Part shown: piece after piece, positions 1-10,973 of the stretch | Layout of the letters: each line of letters starts with the position of its first letter | Position numbering within the stretch: position 1 is the stretch's first letter | Source of the DNA: Diphasiastrum complanatum | Taxonomy: Eukaryota > Streptophyta > Lycopodiopsida > Lycopodiales > Lycopodiaceae | Length of the DNA stretch: 64,000 nucleotides | Reading direction: 5' to 3' | NCBI GenBank assembly: GCA_029204225.1 | Contig: CM055113.1 | Location: 27,818,272 to 27,882,271 of the forward strand | The notes under the pieces: model-generated | Database searches by the model: none | What the model saw: only the letters and a program-made list of their open reading frames with translations | What the model was told of the DNA's origin: nothing | Program-made: the position numbers and the translations under genes

Positions 1-240
1 GAGGTGTTTGATGTCTTTGTCAAGTTCAAGATTGCAAGGGAGGTCCAATTTTTTACAAATATCAAGTGCTTGAGAAGTGACAATGTTGGGGAGTACATTT
101 CTACCAAGTTCAAAGCATTTTGTGATGAAAATGGGATCAAGAGGGAGTACACAAGCCCAAGGACACCACAACAAAATGGAGTGGCCGAGAGGAAGAATAG
201 AACCTTATGTGGAGCCAAATTTTTGACAATTCTAATCTAG
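1..240 (+). pseudogene. Ty1/copia integrase core fragment
   Basis: The open frame carries the end of a copia integrase catalytic core: a DNVGEY block (second catalytic Asp) followed by TPQQNGVAERKNRT, which holds the catalytic Glu. The frame continues in from beyond the window start and the homology stops at about position 212, where the sequence changes to unrelated DNA. It is therefore only a scrap of a plus-strand element. An LTR-like start 400 bp downstream in the same orientation suggests it is the 3' part of one deleted copy. Confidence 0.85.
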
Positions 241-600
241 AATTAGATTTGGAGCCATCAAGGCTCAATCATATGAATCAAGTGCTCAAGGCAAGTTGAA
301 TTTGGCAACATTCTTTATGCACTTAATAACTTGATTAATATACCATCAAGTGCACAAAATGCCTTGGAATTCATAGCTTGTCATGATGTATAGTGTTGAA
401 GTGTGCTACAAGTATATAGACACCTTTATTGAACACCTTGTAAGGGATCCTTTAAGAGGTGGTGAAAGATCCTTCATGGACATCATTCTCTATTGAAGTC
501 TCAAAAGTTCCTTGTTTGCAGCTGGATTTTTTATACACTTCTAAAGTATTCATTCATCAAGCAAAGAGAGTTGCAGATAGATCAAGCTAAATTTGAGGAG
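241..600 (+). other. Remnant between copia integrase and 3' LTR
   Basis: No RT or RNase H is present, so pol was deleted between the integrase scrap and the LTR. Short frames such as LEFIACHDV near 370-395 vaguely resemble the post-pol frames seen at 48.9-49.4 kb. The stretch ends in a purine-rich run (AAATTTGAGGAG) directly before a TGTGAG LTR start, as expected of a polypurine tract. Confidence 0.45.
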
Positions 601-690
601 TGTGAGAAATTGCCAAAAAATTGGCAAATCTAGCTTGATCAAAACCATGTAGATTGTACACAAGTGGGTCCCACACATGTGAGTCCGTGT
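601..690 (+). repeat. Copia LTR 5' fragment
   Basis: Starts TGTGAGAAATTGCC and follows the first ~85 bp of the complete LTR at 17326-18027 almost base for base (ATTGGCAAATCTAGCTTGAT, then CCATGTAG). After about 690 the similarity fades. It is the truncated 3' LTR of the element to its left. Confidence 0.75.
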
Positions 691-2577
691 ATACAACATG
701 GTGATGTCCAACAAATATTTTTTCAAAATATGTTTGGTTATATTGTTGGCAGTAGCAAAAAAATGACTTGTGTTTGAAGGAAAAGATATTGCTGAATTGG
801 ATACACATGACGAACCTAGATCAGACCAGTCAGTATCTGTGATAGAACATCAGTGGGCCATTTATTGTATTGAGTTGAAGGAAGAACACCAAAATACTCA
901 TTATAAACCCAGATTTTATACCTCTATAATAAAGAGGTATTTTTAAGTACTGGAAAATATATATGTCAATAACAACCTTCATGTGTCGATCATGTTACAT
1001 GACACATAATATAAGTAAGCCATCGATTTTTTAAAATCATTCTTCAGAGGCAGTTATATGCAATCAATGCATTTCTCTTACAGTAACATCATATATAAAA
1101 CAGTCTGTATAAAAATTTCTAAAATATACTATTGATAAACCTTTTTAGTCAGCCATGTACTGAATTGAACATTATTTACTACTGTAGGTATAATTGCAGT
1201 TCATAAATATGTACATTTTCTCTTTATAGTGAACAATAACTGAGAAAAAACTGCCAAAAGAAGATTGTTTTCACATACATAACCGATTTAATCGGCTGGT
1301 CATCATAACTGATACTAATAACCTGGTTAAAACCACCAAGTTCTCTGGTGAACCCAATCATAAATATGTTAATGAAGTACTCGTTCTTCAGCAAAGGCCC
1401 TTTAACAACCCAGTACTCAGCTACGAACTCAGAAAAACAGCGAACACCGTTAATGGAAAAAGCACAAAAAGATGTACCAAATTAAATAGAGAACAAAAGC
1501 TGAAACATGACGAACAGAAGGGAGTAACAACTAACACAAACCAACAACTGGCTAGTCAACAAGACAATGAAAAAAGCCAGGTAAAGGTTGTCAAAAACAA
1601 AAGAAAGACGAAACCACACACCGCCCCATAGACCACAGGCAAGGAACCAAGCACCGAAAAAGGTAGCACAAGAGAGAAAAAACCACGCAGCACGTATCTG
1701 AGACCCCATAATCACCACGACAGCGCAACAGAGCACATACCAAACCTCACACACAAAGTTATATACTAAAAGGCCATGAAAAGACCAGAAAAACGTGCCA
1801 ATCTGAGGGCAGCAAATCCATAGCCACAACGCACCACACCCAAAAACCACAGCCAGCATCAAACTCAAAACGAAACAGCCACACCAAATCCGTCGAGAAG
1901 CCAGAAACCATGGAGGCCTCAGCTCGGAAAGAAGGAAAACCACACCTCGCCAACAAAACTCAGAAGAGAGGAGAACGCACCCAAGGACGTACGAACACAA
2001 GCGGACGAAGGAACAAGAAATGTGCCAAAGCCCCAAGGAAAAATAAAGAACCCTCGTAACAAAAAACCAAGACCAAGAAGCAGGAAAACCAAGCAGCACC
2101 CACAAAACACACTAGCATGTGAAGAACTAGCATGAAAGAGAAACATCCGAAAAAACCAGAAGAACAGAGAACAGAAGGTAGCCAAATAAAATTTTAACTA
2201 CAAGAGTCAAAAAATGACAAACCGTAAGTAATCAAAAACTTGCATAGAAAAATAGCACTTTACATTGATAGGTCCATATACTAGTACGATATGTAACTAG
2301 ATATGACACTGGCCCTTTCTTTCTCAAAAAAGAGTCAACTACATAAAATTCATTAGCCTATATTTCTTGCAAGGTAAGTAGGCATTTGACAGAAAGTACA
2401 CATCCAACACTCCATTTTCTTCGATAGTTTTCTTCCTCACTTCAATTATAGTCATGTCTTTTTTTTTTTTGCATAGATTAGCTGCCAAGCATTGACAATC
2501 ACATAATCAGTATTTCATGCTCCATGATCCATGGTCCATCAATTATTTTCCAAACTTAGAAAAAAACTGAGCAAAGC

Positions 2578-2579
<2 letters not shown>
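691..2579. other. Non-genic stretch with T-poor tract
   Basis: No recognisable gene. From about 1440 to 2110 the plus strand is strikingly A/C-rich and T-poor, so both strands stay open for long distances; the minus-strand frame (1482-2105) is Trp/Phe/Cys-rich and not protein-like. T/G-rich blocks of this kind occur in plant LINE 3' ends, but no RT or endonuclease is visible, so I do not assign it. Confidence 0.4.
1233..1631 (+). other. Open frame of unknown nature
   Basis: Between a TGA at 1230 and a TAG at 1629 about 132 codons are open, without a convincing start. The translation is hydrophilic (Lys, Asn, Thr, Gln rich; for example KRCTKLNREQKLKHDEQ). I do not recognise it. It overlaps the T-poor tract, and T-poor DNA lacks stop codons by composition, so chance is a good explanation. 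Confidence 0.2.

Positions 2580-2608
<29 letters not shown>
2580..2608. repeat. (TG)n microsatellite
   Basis: About 14.5 uninterrupted TG units. Confidence 0.95.
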
Positions 2609-2610
<2 letters not shown>

Positions 2611-2914
2611 CCACCATCCTTCCCACAACAACATAACACACCAGGTGCAACAACATGCAACCAAGTGTGGTATGCATGTTGTTCACCATATTAGTAAGAT
2701 GCATACCTAATAAATAACTCGTCTTAGTTGCACAACATCCGCACAAAGGAAATTCATCACTTAGGAATCTGAACACGTGTCCTCTCAATGTTTCTTCTTT
2801 GAAACCCTTTACAATTGAAACGCAGCCTCTTTTTAATTAAAGCGAATATATAATAAAGGAAATATTTGTGACAAAATAACCTTATATGAAAATGAGGTTG
2901 GTCCATTTGGATCC
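2609..2914. other. Non-genic stretch
   Basis: AT-rich, with no coding or repeat structure I can identify. It lies directly downstream (minus sense) of the Penelope-like reverse transcriptase relic and may hold its 3' remainder. Confidence 0.4.
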
Positions 2915-3646
2915 TCATAAATGAGCTGTAAGGATGTAAAATGAAGTTCCTTTCTCTATTACGAAATGTGACATGTTAGACAAATGTAACCGTAATAGAC
3001 CACAATTATTATTGGGGACAATGTTTTTATTGAAAAAAGTAAAAGGGTTGACGACATGGATTAAATAAATATCATCAATGTATCGGAAAGAATAATTAAA
3101 CATTTGCAATAGATCCCATCTATTGAGACTAGCCAATCTAATACAAAATCTATATTCGAAGTAGAAAAAATATAGATTGCACACTGAAAAGCCCATAGGG
3201 ATACCCATAATTTGCTTCCAAATGCCATCTCCCAACCTTACATAAATATTTTGACATAGCCGAGATGTGATGACTTCAATTCTATAAATATCAAAAGAGA
3301 CACCCTGAATTGGTCTATCTTTAGACCACACACCATTTTTTTCCCTACTAGGAAACTCATGAAAGGAAATGAAGGACTTTTGAGTAACCTCAAAGGCTTA
3401 TTCTATGACCTACTCAAGTACATTAATCAAGCCAAACTTTCCAAATAGTGGTATCGATTCATTTTTCATATCTGTTGAAAATACTGAATAGACCTTGTTA
3501 GGGATATTAAACGCAAATTCGAATGAATCAATAGGCCAAAAACAGCAACACCGATTTCCAGCATGCAAAAAGAACTCTTTTTGTTTTCTCTTACATAAGT
3601 CTTGCAACGGGGTTAAACAAGAAGTCAAAACACATGTGATAACCAA
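2915..3646 (-). pseudogene. Penelope-like element reverse transcriptase relic
   Basis: One minus-strand frame, broken by two in-frame stops (between 3332 and 3410), gives in order: a segment with VYSVFSTDMKNESIPL, in the place of RT motif A with its Asp; then FDIYRIEVITSRLCQNIYV; then WKQIMGIPMG; then YSFRYIDDIYLIHVVNP, the catalytic YIDD block. The GIPMG plus RYIDD combination, with an asparagine-ending NP after it, is the Penelope-like (PLE) RT signature rather than that of copia, gypsy or LINE. The usual residues between GIPMG and the ANLYLYYYE-like block are shortened (GIPMGFSVCNLYFFYFE), so a few codons are lost. No GIY-YIG endonuclease was seen downstream. Among land plants PLEs are known chiefly from conifers (Dryads), supporting a gymnosperm source. 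Confidence 0.8.
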
Positions 3647-3673
3647 TGCACATTGCTGAAAAATGCATTTATG

Positions 3674-3998
3674 TGTGAAAAATTGCCTACATTGGCAAAT
3701 CTAGCCATGTAGAATATTGTATATTTTGTCAATATTTTTTGTTAGACACTTGAATGGCCAAAGTGCCACTTGTCAATCCACACTTAATGTATGTTACCAC
3801 GAGTCAAGAGGAGTGGTTGTGTCCATTTGGTAGTGATTCCTACTTTGTAGGATCTAGACCATGATTTATGATGAGATTTGTACCTACCATGAACCTACCA
3901 AGCATGACTCTTGGATCTAGGCTAGGGTTTTCACATTAGGGCACGAAAGTTGAGTCTACTTCCTTATTCTCATTGTTGTGTTTCTGATTGAGTGAGTG
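3674..3998 (+). repeat. Copia LTR fragment
   Basis: Starts TGTGAAAAATTGCC and can be followed along the LTR at 17326: GGCAAATCTAG, TAGTGATTCCTA, CTACCAAGCATGACTCT and CTAGGGTTTCA all recur in the same order and spacing. It stops near 4000, where a different LTR begins. Confidence 0.75.
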
Positions 3999-3999
3999 A

Positions 4000-4611
4000 G
4001 TTACAACGAGTAATGCACATGTATTTATATTGCTACAGGACAAGACTTTTGGCCTTTTATTTATAGGTCTTTTGGCCTTCTAATGCTGTAACAGTAGATA
4101 TCTAATTGTTAACGACGGTTGATATTCAAATAGATGCTCTGTTTCTAGGGTCGAATAAATTTTGTTCGCAAATTATTCGTGACAGTCCATCTCTTCGTCT
4201 CAGCTTCGTGTTTCGTGAATTATTCGCGACACTTGTCTCTTCGTGACATTTTCGTCTTTCGTGAATTGTTCGTGACAGATGACAATTCTTGAGCTTGAAG
4301 AAAAAATCTAGAATATTTTGCAACTGTTTACAACAATTTCACGACATCTAAGGTTTGAACAAGAAACAAAATATTTCGTGACAAGATTCTGTTCGTGAAT
4401 CTTTCGAGCTTCAACATGAAAGCCACGAGCTTCTACGAGTAGCTATTTAGCGAATCTTTTGAGTTGACTGCAAGACAAAGTTCGTGAATCCTTTGAGGTT
4501 GATCACGAATAGAAATGTTTTGAGTTCATGTTCGTTTCTTTCTCATCCTTTGTCAAGTAAACTGCGCGCTTTGTTAGTAGAATCAAGATCTGTCTGATCA
4601 ATTGTTCTACA
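4000..4611 (-). repeat. Candidate copia 3' LTR with TTCGTGA iterations
   Basis: On the minus strand an LTR-like start TGTAGAACAATT at 4611 follows a purine tract (CTTTGAGAGGGAGC), downstream of an RNase H remnant of the same orientation. Inside are at least eight variants of TTCGTGA/TTCGTGAAT between about 4165 and 4500 (plus-strand reading), a degenerate iterated motif. The distal boundary near 4000 is not defined. Confidence 0.5.
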
Positions 4612-4719
4612 GCTCCCTCTCAAAGTGGCAGTTGGATTAACCCCAATCTTCTTCGCTGCTTCTCCAAAACAAAGCTTTATTGATTGGCTTTGTAAAGATA
4701 TCAGCTGTCATTTTCTCTG

Positions 4720-5208
4720 TGGGTATGAAGACTGTCTTCAGTATCTTCTTCTTGACTAAGTCCGAATCACATGATATTTGATAGCTATGTGCTTCGTTTT
4801 TTTAGTAAAATACAGGATCTTTTGTGATAGATTGCTGAAGTGTTATCCATTAACAAGACATAAGGTACATAAACAGATTCATCAAATCCTTCCAACATCT
4901 GTTTGATCCAGATCAACTCATTTGCCATCTTGACTGTTGCTACATATTCCGCTTCACAAGAAGATTGAGCTACTGTTGTTTGCTTCTTGCTTATCCAGAG
5001 TATGGTTGCGCCACATGCTAGAGTACAACCTCCTGAAATACTTTTGCTATCATCCTTCATGGATGCCTAGCTTGCGTCACTGTAAGATTCGATGTGAAAT
5101 CCAGTTTCCTTTGAATAACACAGTCCATAGTCTTTTGTTTCTTGGAGATATTGTAGTACTCTCTTTGCCAACTTCCAATGCAACAATCCTGGGTTCTGAT
5201 TATATTAA
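4720..5208 (-). pseudogene. Copia RNase H remnant
   Basis: The minus strand reads QRKLDFTSNLTVTQARHP and then, in a shifted frame, SISGGCTLACGATILWISKK, AQSSCEAEYVA and ELIWIKQMLEGF, which are the conserved blocks of the C-terminal copia RNase H (the SSCEAEY block is diagnostic). MDNTSAIYH follows, corresponding to the DNxSAI segment. Frameshifts and stops follow. The upstream RT is missing. Confidence 0.85.
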
Positions 5209-5780
5209 GGATCAAAAAATTCATGATCGAATTTTTTTGACCCAAGCATATTTTCCGACCCAAATGTCATTTTTGTCAAAGAGAGATTTTTTGACCTTGG
5301 GTTGGGTTGGATCGGTTCTAATTTTTTAAAGCACCTTGGACCCTGGATCGGATCGGGTCTAATTTATCCAGGCGTCTTCAACCCCGGATCGGATCGGGTC
5401 TAATAAATCTGACTCTTGTATAAATCCGGCCTAGTGTATAAATTTTGACCCTTTGTATCTTATCTGACCCTTTTTATATTTTTCGATACTGTTAATTAGA
5501 TAATCTGACCCACATACTGTTAAAATAACGGCTACTTTCTGTGGGACTATAAGTAGATTAACTTAGGATTCCAATGCACTAGTCAACTGACTTCCAATCA
5601 TCAATGATGGAGTTACTCTAGCAAGCATCTTTTGTAACAATGATTCAGACATCATTTTGTAACGAGGATTAGTGGTTAAGTAAGTTTAGAATTAGCTAGT
5701 TAGGATTGTTGTATTCCAATTTTATATCATCAACTTATTCAGCTGAAGCGATTTTTTGAGCACCTACTATTTTGTGCCCA
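5209..5780. other. Unassigned insert with GGATCGG/GACCC repeats
   Basis: Sits between an RNase H remnant and the broken RT start of a neighbouring element. Two near-identical copies of CCGGATCGGATCGGGTCTAA-type sequence lie at about 5344-5365 and 5384-5404, and GACCC recurs many times between 5240 and 5520. No frames, termini or target duplication could be fixed; an LTR or a non-autonomous transposon are both possible. Confidence 0.35.
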
Positions 5781-8165
5781 GCTTGCAACCAATGGTGTGC
5801 TTGTTGGATGGAAGATCCACAAGCTCCCATGTCTTGTTGGCCATCAAAGCATCATATTCCTCCTTCATGGCAAGAAACCATTCCACAAATTGAGTGCATC
5901 ATATACATCCTTTGGCTCCTCATGTGAAATAAAATAAGCACAATTAGTGGAGTTGAGATTCACTTGCTTGCCTCTATCTTCATATGTAAGCCTCCTAGGC
6001 TCGGATCTTTCTCTTTGAGATCTCCTTGGTGAAAAGATTCGAGGTGACTCCTCCTCAATTCTCGGCCCCATCTCTCCATGATAGTCTTCAAGGGTGATGA
6101 TTGGAGTATCTTTTTGAGAATCTTTGAACTTGGCCTCCTCAAGAATGTATTTTTAATCCTCATGGAATATAACATCCCTACTCTCAATTGTAGTTGAGGT
6201 AGAGGGAACATAGATTCTGTAAGCCTTCTTGTTGGATGCATATCCAACCATGATCCCTTTGATAGAATTAGGATCATCTCTTTTTCTTGTTTCCAAGGGT
6301 ACATGAACAAAGCAAGCACATCCAAAAACTCTAAGGTGATCTACCTCAGGTTTCTTCTTAAACAAGACTTCATAAGGTGATTTTCCAACAAGTGCATTGT
6401 GAGGTAATCTATTGCACAAATAGTTTGCACAATTTATTGCTTCACCCCAATATTCAATAGGCAAAGAAGCCTCAACTCGGATTGCTTTAGCACATTCACA
6501 TACAGATCGACTTTTCCTCTCAGCAACTCCATTTTGAAATGGAGAATAAGCACAAGAAAACTCTCTCTTTATTCCTTCACCTTCACAATATTCATAAAAC
6601 TTGTTGGATATGTATTCGCCTCCTCCATCACATCTTAAAGCTTTAAGTTTGAAAGAAAATTGTTTCTCAACATAAGCTTTGAAGATTAGGAAGTGATCAA
6701 ATACCGTAGCTTTTGAAGAAAGTAGATACAACCAAGTATATCTTGTAAAGTCATCAATAAAGGTGACAAAACATGTTGCACCACCAATACTTTTAGAAGA
6801 ACATCCGAGTGTATAAGCTCCAAAGGATGAGTAGTCTTAATAAAAGACTTTTGATATGGCTTTCTATGTGATTTTGCAATAGCACAAGCCTCACAAGGCT
6901 TGAAATCTTTGGAAAGTGATTTTGGAAGGCCAATAGCCTTCTCTTTCTTGACCATAGAAGACATAGACTTAAAGTAAGGATGCCCCAACCTTCTCTGCCA
7001 TGACTCCTCCTTATAAAAAAGAGCAACTTCACAAAAGCTCGCATTCTCATAAGAATTCAACTTGAAAATTCCACCATATCTAGATCCATCAACTAGGACC
7101 TCATCATGTTTCTTGATAAAGCAAGTATTGGAATTGAACTTTACATCACAACCATTATCAAGCAACTTTCTAACACTAATCAAGTTCTTTGTAAGTTAAG
7201 GAATGAACAGAACATTGGAAAGTGAGAGAACTTTAGAAGAAGCAAGTTTTAATGGAATGTTGCCAATTCCTTCTATAGAGCACTCATGATCATTTGCAAT
7301 GTAAACAGATCTCTTAAGTCCTTTGTAAGGTACAATTGAGTCAAAAGACTCCTTTGAATAGCACATATGTGAAGAAGCTCCACTATCTATGTACCAAGCT
7401 CCATCTTTCTTGAAACATGATGAAGAAAAACTAGACACCATGAGTGATCCTTCTCCATCACTTGCAAGAAAATCTTCTTCAATCTCTTTGGAGAGATTTG
7501 CTTGCTTGAGTTGGTTTTTCTTCTTAAAGCAATTAGAGGCATAGTGCCCCTTCTTGCCACAAAAGAAACACTTGACTTTCTTTTTCTTGGTCTTTGAAGT
7601 AGAAGGATGAGATGAATCATCCTCTTCACCATCTTTGTCTTGATCCTTGGCTTTGTCTTTGTTGGATGCTTGAGAAAACTGGTTCTTACTCCTTCCTTTA
7701 TGCTTGTCCTTGACAAAGAGGGCTTTGTCACTTCCACCATGCTCGAGTTTGTTCATCCTAGAAAGTTTATAACTTTGCCTAGCTTCTTCAGAAATGAGAA
7801 TTCCTTGGAGAGATTCTAAATTAGGCAACTCCTCCTTAATGGAAAAGGATTGACCAAGATTATCATAGTCATCTTTCAAGCCATTTAGAATGACTTAGCT
7901 CATCTTGGTTAATAGTAACACCAACACAGGAAAGCTCTCTATGAAGATCTTTTACTCTCAGAACATAGTTTGATGCACTCTCCTCACTTCTTTGAAAACT
8001 AAGAGTGAGTATTCTAGAAGTATTTTTTGCTTCATAGATGGACTTAAGTGCATCCCAAGAATCTTTAACTGTGGTGCAAGAACGTATCTCTCTCAAAATT
8101 TCATTAGATACATTCATCTTAATGAAATGTAGAGCCATTCTAGCTCTCTTCCTATACTTAGGTAT
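5781..8165 (-). mobile_element. Truncated Ty1/copia gag-PR-IN
   Basis: Minus-strand order: gag from KYRKRARMALHF (8160) with EILREIRSCTT; a frameshift near 7893; gag C-terminus with a zinc knuckle CFFCGKKGHYASNC (about 7.54 kb); protease WYIDSGASSHM (about 7.38 kb); pre-integrase LGHPYFKSM and CEACAIAKSH (HHCC); integrase core with CDGGGEY and NGVAERKSRS; integrase C-terminal HLRVFGCACFVHVP; linker; RT start ELVDLPSNKHTIGCK, where homology ends at about 5783. A frameshift near 7.19 kb and a stop at 6153 also interrupt it. No LTRs of its own remain: its upstream end abuts another element's protease at about 8165. Same family as the copies at 24.7, 33.4 and 39.4 kb. Confidence 0.9.
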
Positions 8166-8174
8166 TCCAATCTC

Positions 8175-9270
8175 GAATAGTTCTTCTTGTACTCAGAAAA
8201 TATTTGTTTCGAGGAAACAAAGTGTGAGGTGGCTCCTGAATCAAGTACTACTTCTCGAATTTTAAAATTAGATGAACAACATAGATAAGCACTAATATAA
8301 GTTGTTGAGTTCCTTGTTGTCCTGTCTTCTGCTGCTCTGGAGCATTCTGCTTTGTCTTCGATATAGTTTGAATATGAAGGTTCGCTTCGATTATGCTCCT
8401 TTTTGTTTTTGAGATTCTAATAATAGTCTACTGCTGCATGACCCCGTTTATGACAATGAATGCATTCAATTTTTGGATTTAATCAACACTTTTCTTTTGT
8501 GTGACCTGATCTTCTGCACATGTTGCAGGTCTTCTTATCACAAAAATTCTTCTGTTGTTTACCAGATTATTGTTCATTTGTCTTAGACTCACTCTTCTTA
8601 GATGACTCCCTCTTAAACTTAGACTTCTTAGAAGATTTATTATTCTAAGTAAATAGAACATTTTCGGAATCACCATTGTCGTCATAGTGTTCATGAGCTT
8701 CTACTTCCTCCTTAACTCCGTCTATTGCCTTTTGAAGTGTCATTGTCGCATCTTTCGCCAATAAGGTTCTTGTTGTGTGGAATGACTTGGGTAGGGTTCG
8801 AAGAAATAACTAAGCTGCTTTTCCTTAGAAATTGTATTTTCTGCACCAGAATTCTGCAAGGAAATAAACAAAATCTTTTATCTTTCGCATGAATGTGTTC
8901 AGGTCTTTGTCGTCCCACTGTAGGTAAGTTAATTGGTCTTCCAAGAATGTGATCTGATTACGAGATTGAGTCTCATTCTTGGTTTGCAATTCTTCTCATA
9001 AATCCTTTGCATTCGAAATTGATGTAAGATCTAGCATTATATTGTCATGCACTAAAGATGCAATAATTGCTATAGCTTTGTCATTTTTTAAACCCCATTC
9101 CCGAAGTTCTTTGTCACGAGTAGCTACTGGCTTCTCCTCTATTGGTTCTACCCATTGTCATAGACCTTCGCTCTTCAACAAGAGTGAAGTCTTTAATCTC
9201 CAAATCAGGTAGTTTGGACCTTCTAGGTCCAAGATTGTAGTGATCTTAGCTTGAATATTGATGATCGACA
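8175..9270 (-). pseudogene. Copia gag and protease start, second family
   Basis: Minus strand from about 9270: a gag start (MLSIINIQAKITTILDLEGP, then NYLIWRLKTSLLL), LTYLQWDDKDLNTFMRKIK, two zinc knuckles (CNMCRRSGHTKEKC; CIHCHKRGHAAVDYY, whose last Cys is Tyr), and a protease start VVLDSGATSHFVSS (about 8.25 kb). In-frame stops occur in several places. The protease runs directly into gag codons of another copia at about 8165, so the rest of this element is displaced or lost. A primer-binding site and LTR-like end lie immediately upstream. Confidence 0.85.
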
Positions 9271-9441
9271 ACATCTTCTATTTCTGAATAACCTCCAGAT
9301 AGCAACTTGTTGATAGATGTATGAAGAATGCTAAGAGGGGTGTGAAGATACCACTGTATCGACTCTGATTCATTCTGATATCACTGTATAAGCTTTGAAC
9401 CTGTATACTTTGATACCATTGTATCAGATTTAATTTCGTAT

Positions 9442-9453
9442 GCTCTGATACCA
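9442..9453 (-). other. tRNA-iMet primer-binding site
   Basis: Minus-strand TGGTATCAGAGC, the standard copia primer-binding site complementary to initiator tRNA-Met, one base from a CTACA LTR end at 9455. Three further degenerate copies follow at 30-35 bp spacing (9412-9425, 9377-9390, 9347-9360). Confidence 0.85.
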
Positions 9454-9454
9454 C

Positions 9455-10100
9455 TGTAGGAAATATAGTAAGTGTGATGATTAATTCTTGATCTATTGTT
9501 TGAGTAAGAATTTGAATCAGTGTTTTTGAATCTCTCTACTCTAGTGTTATATTTGAGGACCTATGGATCTCACAGATATTGTCACAAGAAAAGTTATCTT
9601 ATTTGTAGAGAATTTAATTAGTCTAGTGGATGCTATTCTACTACAGTTTATGGTCTGCAGATGCTTGAGTACAGTTCTTCATTTTGATTGGATCTCCAGT
9701 TATCGTAGGAGACAGACAAGTCTATTAAGATGAATGAATGCTCTTTTTCTTGCATTTGGTGCTAGAAATAGGAGCATTTAACTCAAAAGAGTATCTGGGA
9801 TACTCAGGGTTGAGTTTTAAGCATTCTATATCTTAATGATTCTCCTAGAGATTCTAGCTAAATGAATTATCATATCTTAGAATTTGGATTCTAAGGATAT
9901 TTGTACTTGGAAGCTTATGAATCATCTGTCAGAGTTGTGGATAATTTCAGACTGTAATTATAATTATTTTATTATTTCTTTAATTTTAATCTCTTAAGTT
10001 AGGTTATCTCGCCATCTTGAAGCAAGGTTTCCCTCAAGATATCCCTAAAAGACAATCCTCACGATGGCCATCGGTTTTTTTACTAGATTACACATATCGA
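9455..10100 (-). repeat. Candidate 5' LTR of copia, outer end unclear
   Basis: The sequence next to the primer-binding site ends CCTACA on the minus strand (TGTAGG on plus), as expected for an LTR end. The opposite boundary was not found and the sequence does not obviously match the LTR candidate at 4000-4611, so the two may belong to different families. Confidence 0.45.
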
Positions 10101-10973
10101 TGGCCCGGTTGAGGTCGTTATTAATTTTGTTGTTTTTTTTAGTAGATTTTATCTATTTTAGTACAAGAAAAGAGAAAGAGATCAAAAGACAAGACATGCA
10201 AAATAATCTCATGATTATTTTTTAGAAAGTTGTAGCAAATCACAAGAAACTCCACCAATGCACACTAAAACTCAAATTTCAAAAGAAGCTCTTTAAGGTT
10301 GCATGTGGCATGGACCTTAAATAAAGCCATATACCTCTATAACCTTCTACACATCCCAACAAGTCAACAAGTGATTGCTAAGAAATATGCCAAAATTCTT
10401 TGCAATCAATTCATGGAAGGACATGACTATACTTTACCCTTCATCTTAGAAAAGAGTCACAAAGAAGTGCATTGATTTTCTATCTTGGCCTCTCTCATTA
10501 AGTGAAAAAAAGGGATTGCCCCTAAATCAGCATGTTTTTTGCTCTATAAAAGTGCTACATATTTTTCCATTCTTACATTCAAATTGTCATAATATAAAAG
10601 GCACAAACTTAAGTGCTTCCATAGTGAAGTTACCATGAAAATTATTTTACATGTTGCCCCATCCAAATTCTCTAGTTAGAGTATATGATGATTTGGAGCT
10701 TGCCCAATAGTCTATCAAATGTTTAACAATTTGCAGCATAATATTGCCTTTGACAATGATTACTCATTGGAAAAGGTGTAAGGCCAAGAGGTACTTGAGA
10801 TATCCACACTTGTGTGATCCAGAAATTAGACTATATGCTAATCATGCCAAACTAGAGAAGAAATACAGTTGCTGGGTTGAGTACCAATTGACACAATCAA
10901 ATCCATAGCCAGAAAATGTGTGAATCATCAACTGAATCAACTTATAACAAGAAGTCAGATAGAAACTTGGCTG
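10101..10973. other. Non-genic 3' flank of latex-like gene
   Basis: AT-rich DNA downstream of the minus-strand Bet v 1-like gene. No coding region or structured repeat was recognised. Confidence 0.4.

Noticed and set aside
1482-2185. 207-codon minus-strand frame and overlapping frames as a membrane protein
   Set aside because: Trp/Phe/Cys-rich translation is the result of a T/G-rich strand; all three minus frames stay open; no family resemblance.
4000-10100. One full copia bounded by LTRs at 4000-4611 and 9455-10100
   Set aside because: The two LTR candidates do not resemble each other, and the interior is a mosaic of two families.
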